From Chara braunii (lineage: Eukaryota > Streptophyta > Charophyceae > Charales > Characeae), in NCBI GenBank assembly GCA_003427395.1, contig BFEA01000004.1, forward strand, positions 4,263,147 through 4,304,177: 41,031 bases of DNA. The letters run 5' to 3'. The notes below the pieces were generated by a model. That model worked only from the letters and a program-made list of their open reading frames with translations. It was not told where the DNA came from and searched no databases. The translations under genes were made by a program, and so were the position numbers. Of this stretch, positions 20,776-30,559 are shown in pieces (within the stretch, counting starts at the first letter, position 1; each line of letters starts with the position of its first letter).

Positions 20776-20828
20776 TACCCTAACCCTAACCTAAGTGGTA
20801 AGGGCTAACCACTTAGGGTTAGGGTTGG
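20776..20828. repeat. Telomere-like inverted repeat in the leader of element A
   Basis: 'ccctaaccctaacctaagtg' is followed after about 10 bases by 'ccacttagggttagggttgg', making an imperfect hairpin with arms of about 20 bp whose arms each contain two CCCTAA-type units. It lies about 45 bp after the LTR. Confidence 0.75.
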
Positions 20829-22049
20829 TCCGAAGTGGGAAGTGGGGCAGCGTGGCTTAGGGAAGCTGCCTTCACATGGTTAGGACATGCTAGGTCGACA
20901 TTGAACTTGACCAGGTAGATTGAGAGTAAGTATGTGGTGGCGAGACACATCAAAGAGGACTTCATGCGACAAGTTGAGAGAGACGACAGTGAGAGGCACT
21001 CGCACCTGGAATCTGACCGAAGGGAGACACTTGGTGACTTGAGGGCCTCCCTCAAGTAAGCGATCTTGAGGGAGGTAGCCATTCTGCATCTACGGACTGC
21101 AAGTTACTACTTCGTTCTTCAACATCGGCGGGGGATCCGGCGTTGCACTTTGGTGTTGGAAGTGAGACCCTCCTACATGACAGGACACTAATGTAGAGGT
21201 AGCGAATAGGGTTAGGAAGACCACATGAGGAAGGGGGGTGAGTTATACTTCATCTCAGAGTCTGGGCCACTCAGGTAAGTGTCGTGGACCTAAGGGTTGC
21301 CCATGTATGTGTGCATGGTATTGTTTGTCCTACTGGGGTACTTCTGGGTCTCTTTCCTACTCCTCCGAAGTCTTGGTTGTGTGCATTGGTGTGCGAACTA
21401 CTTACTAACCTGATGGATGTAGAAATAAAGTATCTTGCTTGAAAAGCCATATCTTTCTACAGTGCTTTGTCTTTTCATTAATGAATGGGTGTAGTCCGAA
21501 GGTTCCCTCTTGAAGTTGAAATTCGTTTTTTCAGTACAGTAGAGGCAGAAAGTAGGACCTTGGGGTAATCTCCTTGGTTGGGACTTGGTCGCAACCTACT
21601 TGGGACCCATTGGGACCCAATGGGACTGGGCCCAAATAAGAAGGGCCCTTTGGACCTAAACCTGTTGATGCAATGTTGCTTTTTTTTCTGTCTGGGATAC
21701 GGTATTCTTCTTTTTGATTAGAGCCCTCACTGCTGAGGGGATCTCGGTTGAGATGCTTTGTCAGACTGATGACACAATCCAATTCTTGACCTGCACCTTA
21801 TACAACACTCATTTCTCCATTGTTGTATGATGTTATTTGTAGTTTGGTTTGTTGTACTTTGATCGGTGCCAGTTGGATTAGGCTCAAGGGGATCTTGTAC
21901 TTGGTCTGACCGGACTTGAACGCAGAATCAAAATTCTTTTTATTGTATTCTTTTTGGTTCCTCTCTAGTCCAAATATTTGCCGCTCCAGCTAGGAGTTCT
22001 ATCTTCTTCTTTGTACTTTTAGTTTGTTTCTTTTGCTAAAGTCCACTAC
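20829..22049 (+). other. Leader of element A, non-coding
   Basis: About 1.2 kb between the hairpin and gag with no coding signal. It contains short 'gggaccca' direct repeats at about 21601-21625. Long untranslated leaders are common in plant Ty3/gypsy elements. Confidence 0.6.
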
Positions 22050-23780
22050 ATGCTCGTAGAGACGTGCGCACAAGAGAGAAGAGTGAGAGAAGCCATGGCA
22101 ACTAAAAAAGCTAGTAGTTTCGACATGGCATCAACTAAACTTTTTGATATGTTAAAGGCTCACATGGATGCAGCGAGTGAGGCTGATAAACCGCTGTATG
22201 AGGCCCTCTATCAGAAAGAGTTGGCTGAGGAGGAAAAGGCGGAAGACGTAAAGCGGAAAACAGTCGTTGAAGAACTTGAGGCTATTTTAAAAAGAGTTCC
22301 AAATGTATATGATGTAGACTTGAAGAAAGATCTGGTTGTGTATCTACGTGCGCTAGTAAACTACCATTTGCTCAGCGAACTCCTGAGTGTGAAATCTCAA
22401 CTACTTGAGGAGATGAGCCAGAGAGCATCGCGACCTGCTACAACAAATGACGAGCATGCATCAGGCCCAAACTTCAAGTTCTCTTCCCCGTTCTACCTTT
22501 GCACCCCTCCATTCTTCTCATTCTTCTCCTTCTTCCCAGTCTTCTTCGTTGAGTTTGGTGATTAATCAGTTAGGACCTGCGATAGGTGCAGTTCTCACTC
22601 CCGCTACAAGTGACAGCGCAGCAAGTTCTGCAACTGTTGCAGCCCTGGGATCGCTATGGCAGTCCATGCATGGACAGGAAGGCGGTGATGATACCGTCTA
22701 GATTTAACGGCAAGGAGGATGTTGAGTCCTGGATCAGCTCCATATGAGCCTACTTTGAGGTATAGGGCACTCAAAGAGTAAACCAGTCCTTGATCCTGGG
22801 GACGAACGTCGAGCCTGTCGTAAGGGGCTTCCTTTAAGTCCAAGCCATGCAAGCTGGGTACTCCAAGATCAACCTATTCGAGTGGCTGAAAGTCATTGCG
22901 GTTACTGCTCTCGAGGATATACTAGTAGAGCAAAATAAAGACCCTCATGCTGCTGCGAGAGTAAGGATACAACTTGATGACCTCAAGCGCAGCAAGTGGC
23001 AGGGCACCATGCATAAATTGCAACTACGTGTCATCAAGCTCTTTCCATGCATGGACAGGAAGGCGGTGATGATACCGTCTAGATTTAACGGCAAGGAGGA
23101 TGTTGAGTCCTGGATCAGCTCCATATGAGCCTACTTTGAGGTATAGGGCACTCAAAGAGTAAACCAGTCCTTGATCCTGGGGACGAACGTCGAGCCTGTC
23201 GTAAGGGGCTTCCTTTAAGTCCAAGCCATGCAAGCTGGGTACTCCAAGATCAACCTATTCGAGTGGCTGAAAGTCATTGCGGTTACTGCTCTCGAGGATA
23301 TATACTAGTAGAGCAAAATAAAGACCCTCATGCTGCTGCGAGAGTAAGGATACAACTTGATGAGCTCAAGCGCAGCAAGTGGCAGGGCACCATGCATAAA
23401 TTGCAACTACGTGTCATCAAGCTCTTTGCAACGTGAGGATTGGAGCTGACTGCGCAATCATGTTTGGATGTCATCAAAGGTAAGGTTCCTACTCACTTAA
23501 CTAATCGCCTAGCGGGGGATTTCTTCGATTACACAAACTGGTTTTCCTTAATGAAGGATGTAGTCAGTCTGGAGGCAGGAGACGACCTTATCGCCGCAAG
23601 CAACAAAAATACTTTTGTGCATGGAACGTTTTGTAAGATGAAGAAGGTTGTTTGTGAAAACAGCTGAAGATATCAGAAGTGCGAATGCTGACATGAGTAA
23701 CAAAAAATCAGGTGAAAGTGCATATTCCCGGAACTCCACAAGCTCTTACGAGCCTGTGCTTCGCACCTCTATTATGTAAG
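22050..23780 (+). pseudogene. Gag of element A, N-terminal and core part, broken
   Basis: ATG at 22050 opens a frame. The in-frame ATG at 22095 has the better context (gccATGGc) and may be the true start (MATKKASS). The first 130 residues are Glu/Lys/Ala-rich helix. After a frameshift (about 22500) the capsid-like core follows: 'FNGKEDVESWISS', 'NLFEWLKV' and 'DPHAAARVRIQLDDLKRSKWQG'. TGA and TAG/TAA stops occur in the core, and the core is present twice as a 381-bp tandem duplication (22663-23043, 23044-23426). The last part ('THLTNRLAGDFFDYTNW', 'VVSLEAGD') ends at an organellar insertion near 23765, after one more frameshift. Gag forms the particle that packages the element's RNA. No intact product is possible here. 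Confidence 0.72.
22663..23426 (+). repeat. 381-bp tandem duplication within gag
   Basis: Two adjacent copies (22663-23043 and 23044-23426) differ by only about one substitution and a 2-bp 'ta' insertion. They even share the same stop codons, so the duplication is younger than the decay of the gene, or is an assembly effect. Confidence 0.93.
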
Positions 23781-24295
23781 GTTGTTCTTCACGAACTTGA
23801 CAAAATGGAAGTTTCATTTTGGGTTTTAGCTGAAGTGACAAGAGTCACGTGAAACCCACAAAGGTGTTCGAAAATTTAAAATATATAAAAACAAAAAGCC
23901 TAAAGGCTGTCTCTTATACACATCTAGATGTGTATAAGAGACAGGATGTAGTCAGTCTGGAGGCAGGAGACGACCTTATCGCCGCAAGCAACAAAAATAC
24001 TTTTGTGCATGGAACGTTTTGTAAGATGAAGAAGGTTGTTTGTGAAAACAGCTGAAGATATCAGAAGTGCGAATGCTGACATGAGTAACAAAAAATCAGG
24101 TGAAAGTGCATATTCCCGGAACTCCACAAGCTCTTACGAGCCTGTGCTTCGCACCTCTATTATGTAAGGTTGTTCTTCACGAACTTGACAAAATGGAAGT
24201 TTCATTTTGGGTTTTAGCTGAAGTGACAAGAGTCACGTGAAACCCACAAAGGTGTTCGAAAATTTAAAATATATAAAAACAAAAAGCCTAAAGGC
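23557..24295 (+). repeat. 350-bp direct repeat flanking a Tn5 adapter (artefact)
   Basis: 23557-23906 and 23945-24294 appear identical. Between them sits the 38-bp palindrome at 23907-23944. This is what results when a small circularised mate-pair fragment is read across its junction and the read is used in assembly. The real locus should carry this segment once. Confidence 0.9.
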
Positions 24296-24690
24296 GATAT
24301 AACTTGAGGCTCGCCAGAGTTATATATAGTTATAGCCGGCCGAAGGCCAAAACGAGTCATAATGTTTGCTTTCAACCAGGCCTTAATCTGATTCCTCATC
24401 ACAGGATATGTGTCTAGCTGCCTTGTTATCACGAATTCAAGATCAAAAGTTTTTGGACTTAATAGCATTTTTCATCAAACGAGATGCCAAAATGTTCAGT
24501 CAAATTATTCTGCCTGAATTAGACATTCAATTGAATGAGGTATGCAAAGCTTCTCAAAACAAAATACAGACTTCGATTCAAGCGCGTAAAACAAAATTAT
24601 CGTGCTTTTGTAGTGATTTCATAATTGAGCAAGTCCGAGTCTATTATGTTCGATATGAGAAAGATTGGATTCTCGGTGTGAATTCATAAC
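23765..24690 (+). mobile_element. Organelle-derived insertion in gag: group II intron fragment
   Basis: Between gag sequence ending near 23765 and gag sequence resuming near 24690 lies AT-rich DNA unlike its neighbours (real length about 540 bp once the adapter duplication is removed). Its 3' part (24408-24689) encodes an open frame resembling the RT domain of group II intron maturases: 'LLSRIQDQKFLDLI', 'LPELDIQLNEVCK' and 'VYYVRYEKDWILGVNS', where the last corresponds to the RYADDW.LG block. The segment holding the PQG motif is shortened, and the catalytic A-D-D is replaced (E-K-D). The upstream part (to 24400) has hairpin-forming repeats and could be intron RNA. Group II intron ORFs of this kind occur in plant and algal mitochondria and chloroplasts, and mitochondrial origin is the likelier because nad4 DNA is also present. 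Confidence 0.55.
23907..23944. other. Nextera mate-pair junction adapter (two Tn5 mosaic ends), sequencing artefact
   Basis: 23907-23925 is CTGTCTCTTATACACATCT and 23926-23944 is its exact reverse complement. These are the 19-bp Tn5 mosaic ends as joined in Nextera mate-pair libraries. It is vector/adapter contamination, not biology. Conceptual translation gives the well-known contaminant string SYTHLDVYKRQ. Confidence 0.98.
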
Positions 24691-25090
24691 AGCAATCGCT
24701 TAGCTGCGCTTGACTTGCTGGAAGGGGAAGGGGAGGCTGAAGCAGATGAACCCACTCTTGGCAACGACCAAGAGAAGGGCGCTGATACAGCCTGCTGTTC
24801 AACTCAAGAATCTGACATGAATAATGAAGACGATAAATTGTGTGCCTTTAAAAAGACTGCCCATGGGAAGGGAAACCAGAACCTAAATTCGGTAAGGAGC
24901 TTTGTCGCACTTCCAAAGGGAGCCAAAATCCCAGCCAAACCGGAGGATGCAAGTACTAAACCTTGGGTGGACCTCCAAATCAGTGAGGTTGAATGAAAGG
25001 TTAGAATGAAGAAAGGGGGTTGCCTGCATTGCCTTAAAACGAACAATAAAGTGCAAGATTGCTATAGGTTGTAGGGAAACCAAAATCGGG
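24691..25090 (+). pseudogene. Gag C-terminal region of element A with damaged zinc knuckle
   Basis: The frame 24715-24996 encodes an acidic linker ('EGEGEAEADEPT') and 'KPWVDLQISEVE', then a TGA. Directly after the stop the same reading continues with 'GGCLHCLKTNNKVQDCYRL' (about 25014-25070). This is the gag zinc knuckle spaced C-x2-C-x4-N-x4-C, with the zinc-binding His replaced by Asn. Zinc knuckles bind the genomic RNA. This one should be impaired. Confidence 0.65.
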
Positions 25091-25299
25091 CGTAGAGTTA
25101 GCATCAACACCCTCTACGGCAAGGGAGACTGAATTTGATGCAGTTTAGCAGTCCTCTCTGGAAGCCCCGTTGTCTGCTGATTCCAAGGCTGAAGTCTGTC
25201 ATGCTTTGTATGTTAAGCATTAGGAGGAGTCCGAGACGGTTGACTTCCACTATCATTAGAGCATTGGGCTGAGATGAAACATCAGCGTGCTTAAGGGAC

Positions 25300-25735
25300 A
25301 ATGAAGTTAATCTTCTTCAAGCTTCTCATAAACCACTGTTATCTTCGTGTCTTGATTGATTGTGGTGCAATAACTAATTTCATGTCACCGCAAGGGATAC
25401 GCAAAGTGGGCTTGGGGATGAAGCAAGTGGCTTTGCCGAACCCTTGCCGAACTCAAGTAGGCAACAAATAAGTTGTCTCATCTTCGCATGCAGTCAGAGG
25501 TGTGCGCACTACCTTTGACAAGGACAAGACAGGCACCGACGCATTGAACTTCTATGTCCTTGACAAGTGTCCCTTCGACACAGTCCTTGGCTTGGGCTGG
25601 CTGCAGTCCCAATGCGAATGGACCAGGTGGAAGGAGCCACTCTTTATGGTCAAATATGCTCAAGGGAACGAGCTTCCTGTCCCCAGTGACTTTTCTCAAT
25701 GCCATGCAGTTCTGCAAAAAGTGGCGCAAGTACAA
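25300..25735 (+). pseudogene. Aspartic protease domain of element A
   Basis: 'VLIDCGAITNFMSPQGIRK' (about 25349-25400) is the retropepsin active-site region with D-C-G-A where D-S/T-G-A is usual. 'FDTVLGLGWL' (25575-25605) matches the second conserved segment (I/VLGMDWL). A stop near 25470 and frame changes break it. The enzyme would mature the Gag-Pol polyprotein. Cys at the second active-site position may be a family variant rather than a new lesion. Confidence 0.65.
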
Positions 25736-25869
25736 AGAAGACGAACAAATGTATGTTGCCTATGTTCGCCCTACTCATGTGCCATCTACTTTTGCGGCTA
25801 CCAATACTACATCTAATGAATCTACTTCAAGCACTACTTTTCTACCTTCTACTAGTCCAAGTGACTACT

Positions 25870-26763
25870 TTTGATTCGATCGCCTCCATTCGTAATCTGC
25901 TACATGATCTAGGTGACCCGTTTGCTGATCCTTCGCCCCCACCGGTCCCAACAAGCATTCAAAACCTACTTGATCGATTCCCGGAAGTTCTGGTCGAACC
26001 ACGTGCAGTCCCAACGCGATCGGTCCGGCACACAATCGAGTTGGTCGGAGGTGCTCTTCCTCTAAAGGGTTGCGTTTACCGAATGGGATCCAGCGAGTTG
26101 GAGGAACTCCGGAAACAAATCGACGAGATGATCGCGGTCTTAACCGCATCACCAGAAAGAATGCATACCCATTGCCACGCATAGATGACTTGCTTCATGC
26201 TGCTAGTGGGTGCAAGGTCTTCTCCAAGATCGATCTGAAGTCTGGATACCACGAGATTGCAGTCGATCCTGCAAACCAGCACAAAACTGCGCTCAAGACT
26301 TGCGATGGGCTTCACGAACGCACCGGCCACCTTTCAAAGCCTTATGGACAAGGTCCTCCGTGAACAAATTGGTCGGTTCGTGGTGGTGTATGTTGATGAT
26401 ATTATGATCTTCAGCAAATCCATCGAGGAACACGTGAAGCACCTTGAGGAATTGCTCACCGTCCTCATGAAAACAGAACTCCATCTCAACTTAGAGAAAT
26501 ATGAGTTTGGGAGGGGTACCGTCATCTATCTTGGGCATCGGTTGTGTGTTGCAGACCTCAAGCCTGAGGCAACCAAGGTTGAGGTCATACGCAACTGGCC
26601 TCAACCTGCGAACATCCGCGAACTGCGTTCTTTCCTTGGTCTTACGTCTTACTATCAGAAGTTTGTTCCACGAGTTTTTATTGTTGCTCGCCCGTTGTCC
26701 GAACAAGTAAGAATGTACCTTACGCGTGGGATGCAACATGTGAGATCGCATTTGAAGCCTTGA
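25870..26763 (+). pseudogene. Reverse transcriptase domain of element A, broken
   Basis: N-terminal 'HTIELVGGALPLKGCVYRM' and '[12 protein letters not shown]' lead into the RT. A deletion of about 30 residues then removes the 'GWIRPS..PVLFVKK.G..R.CVDYR' block. A second frame has '[13 protein letters not shown]' and 'FSKIDLKSGYHEI'. A third has '[16 protein letters not shown]', the catalytic box VVVYVDDIMIFS (about 26381-26415), 'YLGHRL' and 'LRSFLGLTSYYQKFVP'. The YVDD box and first Asp are intact, but three frames and a deletion prevent a working enzyme. Confidence 0.82.
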
Positions 26764-27345
26764 AAGAGGCCTTGGTAAGTAACCCTATGTTCTGCATTGT
26801 AGATTCCAAACTAACATTCGTAGTCACTACATATGCTAGCCAATATGTTATTGGCGCAGTGCTGCAACAAGATGATAGCGATGGCTTGCGACCGCTCGAG
26901 TACTACAGCAAACGCATGCCTAACGAAAAGGTAGCACTTCTGCCTACGTGTGCGAGCTCTATGCTTTGTATATGGCCTTGGATCATTGGAAGCACTATCT
27001 TTTGGGACACCACTTCAAAGTGTTATCAGATCATGAGACTCTGAAGTGGGTCAAAGAGCGAAACACCTTGAACGACGTCAAATATTGCTATGGATTGCTT
27101 TTTTTGCATCTTTTGCAGTGAAGTACCTATGGTACCATTTCATATTTGGTTACCTGAAGCTCATGTAGAAGCACCCATTGCTGGATCTGTTATCTTGGCG
27201 GGAATTCTCTTAAAATTGGGAATTGTCCCCTACATTACTTTGCTGGTTCCATGAGATTGGCGTTTTTGACTTTGAGCTAAGACACAAAAAGGGTTGTTAT
27301 AATCGAGTTGTTGATGCGTTGTCTTGCCACCCCAAGTACATGACT
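26764..27345 (+). pseudogene. RNase H domain of element A, interrupted by nad4 DNA
   Basis: 'VTTYASQYVIGAVLQQDD' (26821-26875) is the first RNase H block, with Tyr in place of the first catalytic Asp (usual T-D-A-S). 'GLRPLEYYSKRMPNEK' follows, then a frameshift to '[26 protein letters not shown]' (about 26998-27078). There the nad4 fragment intervenes (27084-27221). The domain resumes with '[26 protein letters not shown]' (27248-27325), the usual end of Ty3/gypsy RNase H. The flanks join naturally if the organellar piece is removed. Confidence 0.78.
27084..27221 (+). pseudogene. nad4: Fragment of mitochondrial nad4 (NADH dehydrogenase subunit 4) inside the RNase H region
   Basis: The + strand encodes '[13 protein letters not shown]', then after a 1-base deletion (about 27120) '[18 protein letters not shown]' and '[15 protein letters not shown]'. 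This is the highly conserved membrane segment of complex I subunit ND4, with the loop that follows the conserved Lys. The match ends at about 27221, where ND4 would continue G-T-Y-G-F. ND4 is a proton-pumping inner-membrane subunit encoded in mitochondrial DNA. Here only about 46 codons are present, so it is a nuclear mitochondrial-DNA insertion (NUMT), or DNA picked up during reverse transcription. Plant-type ND4 residues and unedited codons are used. A chloroplast ndhD origin is less likely from the residues. Confidence 0.85.
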
Positions 27346-28680
27346 TGCTTTGTGAATTCCTATGACCTCCGAAAGAAACTGAAGGAGGAGATCGTAGAAC
27401 ACACTGCCAAGGACCTGGATCTTAGTCCCATTCTTGAGCAGTTGCAGGCTGACCCCACTAGTCTGCCCGATTTTCACGAATACGGAGGACTGGTTTTTCG
27501 ACGCTATGGGAATCATGACTGTTTGTGTGTGCCCAACCCTTAGCATCTCCACACACACTTCTTGGATTTGGCTCATGGCTGCACTAGACACTTCGGCATG
27601 GCAAAAAGAAGTACAGAAATCTATTAAGACAGTTTGATTTGCCTGGTATGAAGGGATCTACTGAAAAGTTTGTGGTTGAGTGTCAAGTTTGTCAACGAAT
27701 CAAACTATGTAGACAACGGCCCATGGGGCTACGTACACCCCTTTGGACCCAGGGAGTCAGTTTCTATCGACTTCACCGACATGGGAAAGGTAAATAAGAA
27801 TGGCTATTCACAAGTGATGGTCATTGTTGACCGCTTCTCTATATCCCTCGATCTGATTCCTTGGCCATCTCATGCCCCAACTGAATTGGTGATCCGTGAG
27901 TTCGAGCAGAAGTGCATTCTGCAGTTTGGAACCGCGAAAACTCTTGTGGGTGATCGGGACCCGTGCTTCGTAAGTACCGGATGGAAGGACTTACGTCCCA
28001 ACTTCTTGGCCTCAGACTATGCATGACAACTGGGCGACATCCCGAAGCCAACGGTTTGGCTGAGGAAATCAAACAGACTGTGTTTCAACTTCTCCGCGCT
28101 TTAATCATTTCGGATCAGGAAACGTGGGATGAAGAGTTGTATTATGTTAAGGGGTTGTACAGCAACTCCATCCATTCGTCCACTGGCATGACGCCAAATA
28201 GGCTGCATTACGGTTGGCAGATTCGTAATCCGCTCTCTTACCTATTCCTTGAACAGCCAGCTGGTTTAATATCCGGCAGGCCTGGCTTGAGGGCCAAGTA
28301 CGATCGCTTGCTCAAAGTTGCCATCGCAGCAATGACCAAGTGACAACACGCAATGATCCATCATGCAAACAAGAAGCATCGACCTTCAGATATTTAAGTG
28401 GGAAGTTATGTCTGGGTCAAGATGTCTGAGTTCTCAGAAGAAGTGGGAGTCTCACACAAACTTCAAATATTTAAGTGGAAAGTTATGTATGGGTCGAGAT
28501 GTTTGAATTCTCAGAAGAAGAGGGAGTCTCACACAAACGTATTCCGCTCTATTATGGTCCATGGGAAGTTCTGGATGTGATTGGCACGGATGGGTTTGGC
28601 CCCTCATACACAGTTGCTGTGCCACCTCGTCTACGTAGATACCTCGTCTTTCATGCATCAAAACTGTATATCCATCGTGA
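27346..28680 (+). pseudogene. Integrase of element A, broken
   Basis: The H-H-C-C region is recognisable in pieces ('HGCTRHFGMAK', then 'VCQVCQRI'-like sequence in another frame near 27680). The catalytic core follows: 'ESVSIDFTDMGKVNKNGYSQVMVIVDRFS' region (first Asp, about 27775), 'LVGDRDPCF' (second Asp, about 27950) and, after a frameshift, 'GRHPEANGLAEEIKQ' (Glu, about 28045). 'LYSNSIHSSTGMTPNRLHYG' and 'YVWVKMSEF' mark the C-terminal part. A 77-bp imperfect tandem duplication (28384-28460 and 28461-28537) repeats the 'SYVWVKM.EFSEE' segment. 'YLVFHASKL' ends the module. All three catalytic residues are visible, but stops and shifts abolish the gene. Confidence 0.82.
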
Positions 28681-28987
28681 TGCTAAGTCCTTCGATTGCC
28701 GTCAAGACGTGATTCCTCGTGTAATCGATGGCGGTCATGAGAGTATCAGGTTCACTTTATGTACCACCCATTGGACGGTCTCTATTGGATCTCCAAGAAG
28801 GAACTGCTGCGCAGCGCACCTCGTGTTGTTAAACCCTACGAAATACAAATCGCCTCTACTGTTGTTCCCAAAATCTCTGCAAAGCTCACTGCAACAAAAT
28901 ACTCTCGAAATCTCTTTGCTTTGTTTCCTTACGATGCGTTTGTCGGGGACTCAGACTGAGTTACTCGCTCGAAGGGACCTCGCTCTT
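28681..28987 (+). pseudogene. C-terminal chromodomain remnant of element A
   Basis: After 'VIDGGHE' about 15 residues are missing. Then, in another frame, 'VHFMYHPLDGLYWISKKELLRSAPRVVKPYE' region (about 28752-28845) matches the second half of a chromodomain (strand, Trp, Leu and the C-terminal helix 'SAP.VV..YE'). Chromodomains steer integration toward heterochromatin in chromoviruses. The domain here is truncated. Confidence 0.5.
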
Positions 28988-28997
28988 AAGGGGGGGT
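28988..28997 (+). promoter_or_regulatory. Polypurine tract of element A
   Basis: 'aagggggggt' lies just before the 3' LTR (start 29002) and is the usual primer site for plus-strand DNA synthesis. Confidence 0.8.
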
Positions 28998-29001
28998 AGC
29001 G

Positions 29002-30130
29002 TGATGACCCGACCAAACACGGATTGAGACACAACTGATTTCTGAGTTTTGCTCGTGGGCTGAATGCCTTGCTGAGTTTCCCGGTGGCTGCTAAGTTCTC
29101 TAAGTTTGTGTGTGTGCACGCTTGCTGGTCTGCATGTCTGTCTGAGTGCTTGTTGACTTGAGTGTGTGTGTGACCTGCAAGGGCACTTGTTCGTCTGTTG
29201 GGCCCTCAGGGCCGGTGCTTACCTGTGGTCGTGACATTAGGACTGCAGCGGGGAAAACACTCAATTGGCGGGGGAAGAGGCCCGCAACACTTGAAGCAGC
29301 GCCAGTACCACACCTTGAAGAGGTAGATGTACTGGGTACTCGAGGACGAGTAGAAGAAGACAAAAGTTGGCATTTTTAGAGGCCCATTAGTTGTAGGCCA
29401 GGTCTAGGTGGGTACCAGTCCAACCAGTCTGAGTCTAGGGCCTGTACGGTCAATATTAGAGTCTGCAATGATGTTTCCCTTCGAAAGGGAGGAGTTACCG
29501 GTTGCTTGGAAGGTCGAGCGGCCTGGAAGTCACCGCCCAAGAGGCAAGCAGGCCGCTATATCTCCAGGTCAGGCGAAGAGCCCAACCTTATTGTCGGTGT
29601 GCAAGTTTGGCGACACACTGGTTGGAGCGCTGGCTGGAGCAGCGCTAGCAAGAGCAGCGTTGCTGGGGAAGGAGCAAGGACACGGAGGAGGAAGAAGACC
29701 AGGAGGAAGGGGGAGCGCCAGAGGTACTTACCTGGCTATGGTGGCAGCCATCTTCATCACCTTGGTGGGCACTACAGCAGGAAGGTCCCCGTGGGGGCAA
29801 AGGAACACTAAGAAGCTTCGAGGCAAAGTTAGGGATGGCGGCCTGCGCTAGAGCAGCCATAACTGCTTTGCGTTGTCCTTTGGACATCAGGGAAAGGCCA
29901 CAGTAGCCTTCCATAGCCTAGGCCTATGAGAGTGAAGAGTGAGGGAGGTGGCCATGGCTGTGGTGGACCTCAAGTGATACCTGCAGTAGAAGAGGGATTC
30001 ATACATTGATTCTGGTTCAACCATTCAACATTGTACTCTTATTTCTTGTGTGAATAAGAGAGGAAGAGTTAAGGAGGAGGAGAGTGTTTGGCGAAGAAGA
30101 AGAGCGTTATCATTTGTCTATGCTGGTGTA
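29002..30130 (+). repeat. 3' LTR of element A, truncated by element B
   Basis: Matches 19392-20730 from TGATGACCCGACC to 'tgctggtgta', about 200 bp short of the expected end. Element B begins at the next base, at the edge of the TTC tract of the LTR. Confidence 0.87.
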
Positions 30131-30559
30131 TGCAATGAACCCAGATCGTGAAGACAATTGTCAACAATGCAAGTCCAGATGAGTGTCAACCAGCTGATGA
30201 TTATCAATAATCGTATTCGTGTCCAAATACCCAAGAGAAGAGAAGACATACACAAACGAGGTAGATGAGAGGGAGGAAAGACTTAGATTGGGGAAGATAG
30301 AAACAATGCCCACTGCTTCTTCGGGCTCCCTCCGCAATCACCACCTCAATAATCAATAATCTGAACAAGTATCTGAAGTAACCTCAATGTGCCATGTGGC
30401 ACGTCTAGTTAGTCCCTCATCAATGCTGGAGCAATGTCGACATGAAGACAGCCAAGTAAGTATCCACGATCTCTCCACAGTCCTAATCTCCTCCTGAATG
30501 ACGATAATTAGAACAGCAACATAAGTCACGTAGCTTCGCCTCGTCCACATAGTAGTACA
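30131..30559 (-). repeat. 3' LTR of element B
   Basis: About 95% identical to 37157-37585 by eye and of equal length. In the sense of the element it starts TGTACTACTATG and ends GGGTTCATTGCA. Confidence 0.92.

Larger units (their letters stand above)
19392..30130 (+). mobile_element. Element A: degenerate Ty3/gypsy chromovirus-like LTR retrotransposon
   Basis: Order on the + strand: 5' LTR (19392-20730), iMet primer site (20732-20743), leader, gag, zinc knuckle, protease, RT, RNase H, integrase, chromodomain remnant, polypurine tract (28988-28997) and 3' LTR (29002-30130, cut by element B). PR-RT-RH-IN order defines Ty3/gypsy, and the chromodomain remnant points to the chromovirus branch. 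Every domain carries lesions. Two organelle-derived pieces (about 23765-24690 and 27084-27221) are embedded in it. Part of its length (388 bp at 23557-23944) is an assembly artefact. Confidence 0.88.

Noticed and set aside
20776-20828. True interstitial telomere
   Set aside because: Only two units per arm and arranged as a hairpin, so it is reported as telomere-like only.
23849-24055. Open frame containing SYTHLDVYKRQ
   Set aside because: Created by the Tn5 adapter junction, a known contaminant translation.
22663-24295. CRISPR-like or satellite array from the successive duplications
   Set aside because: Two unrelated duplications with no short repeats and spacers; one is an adapter artefact.
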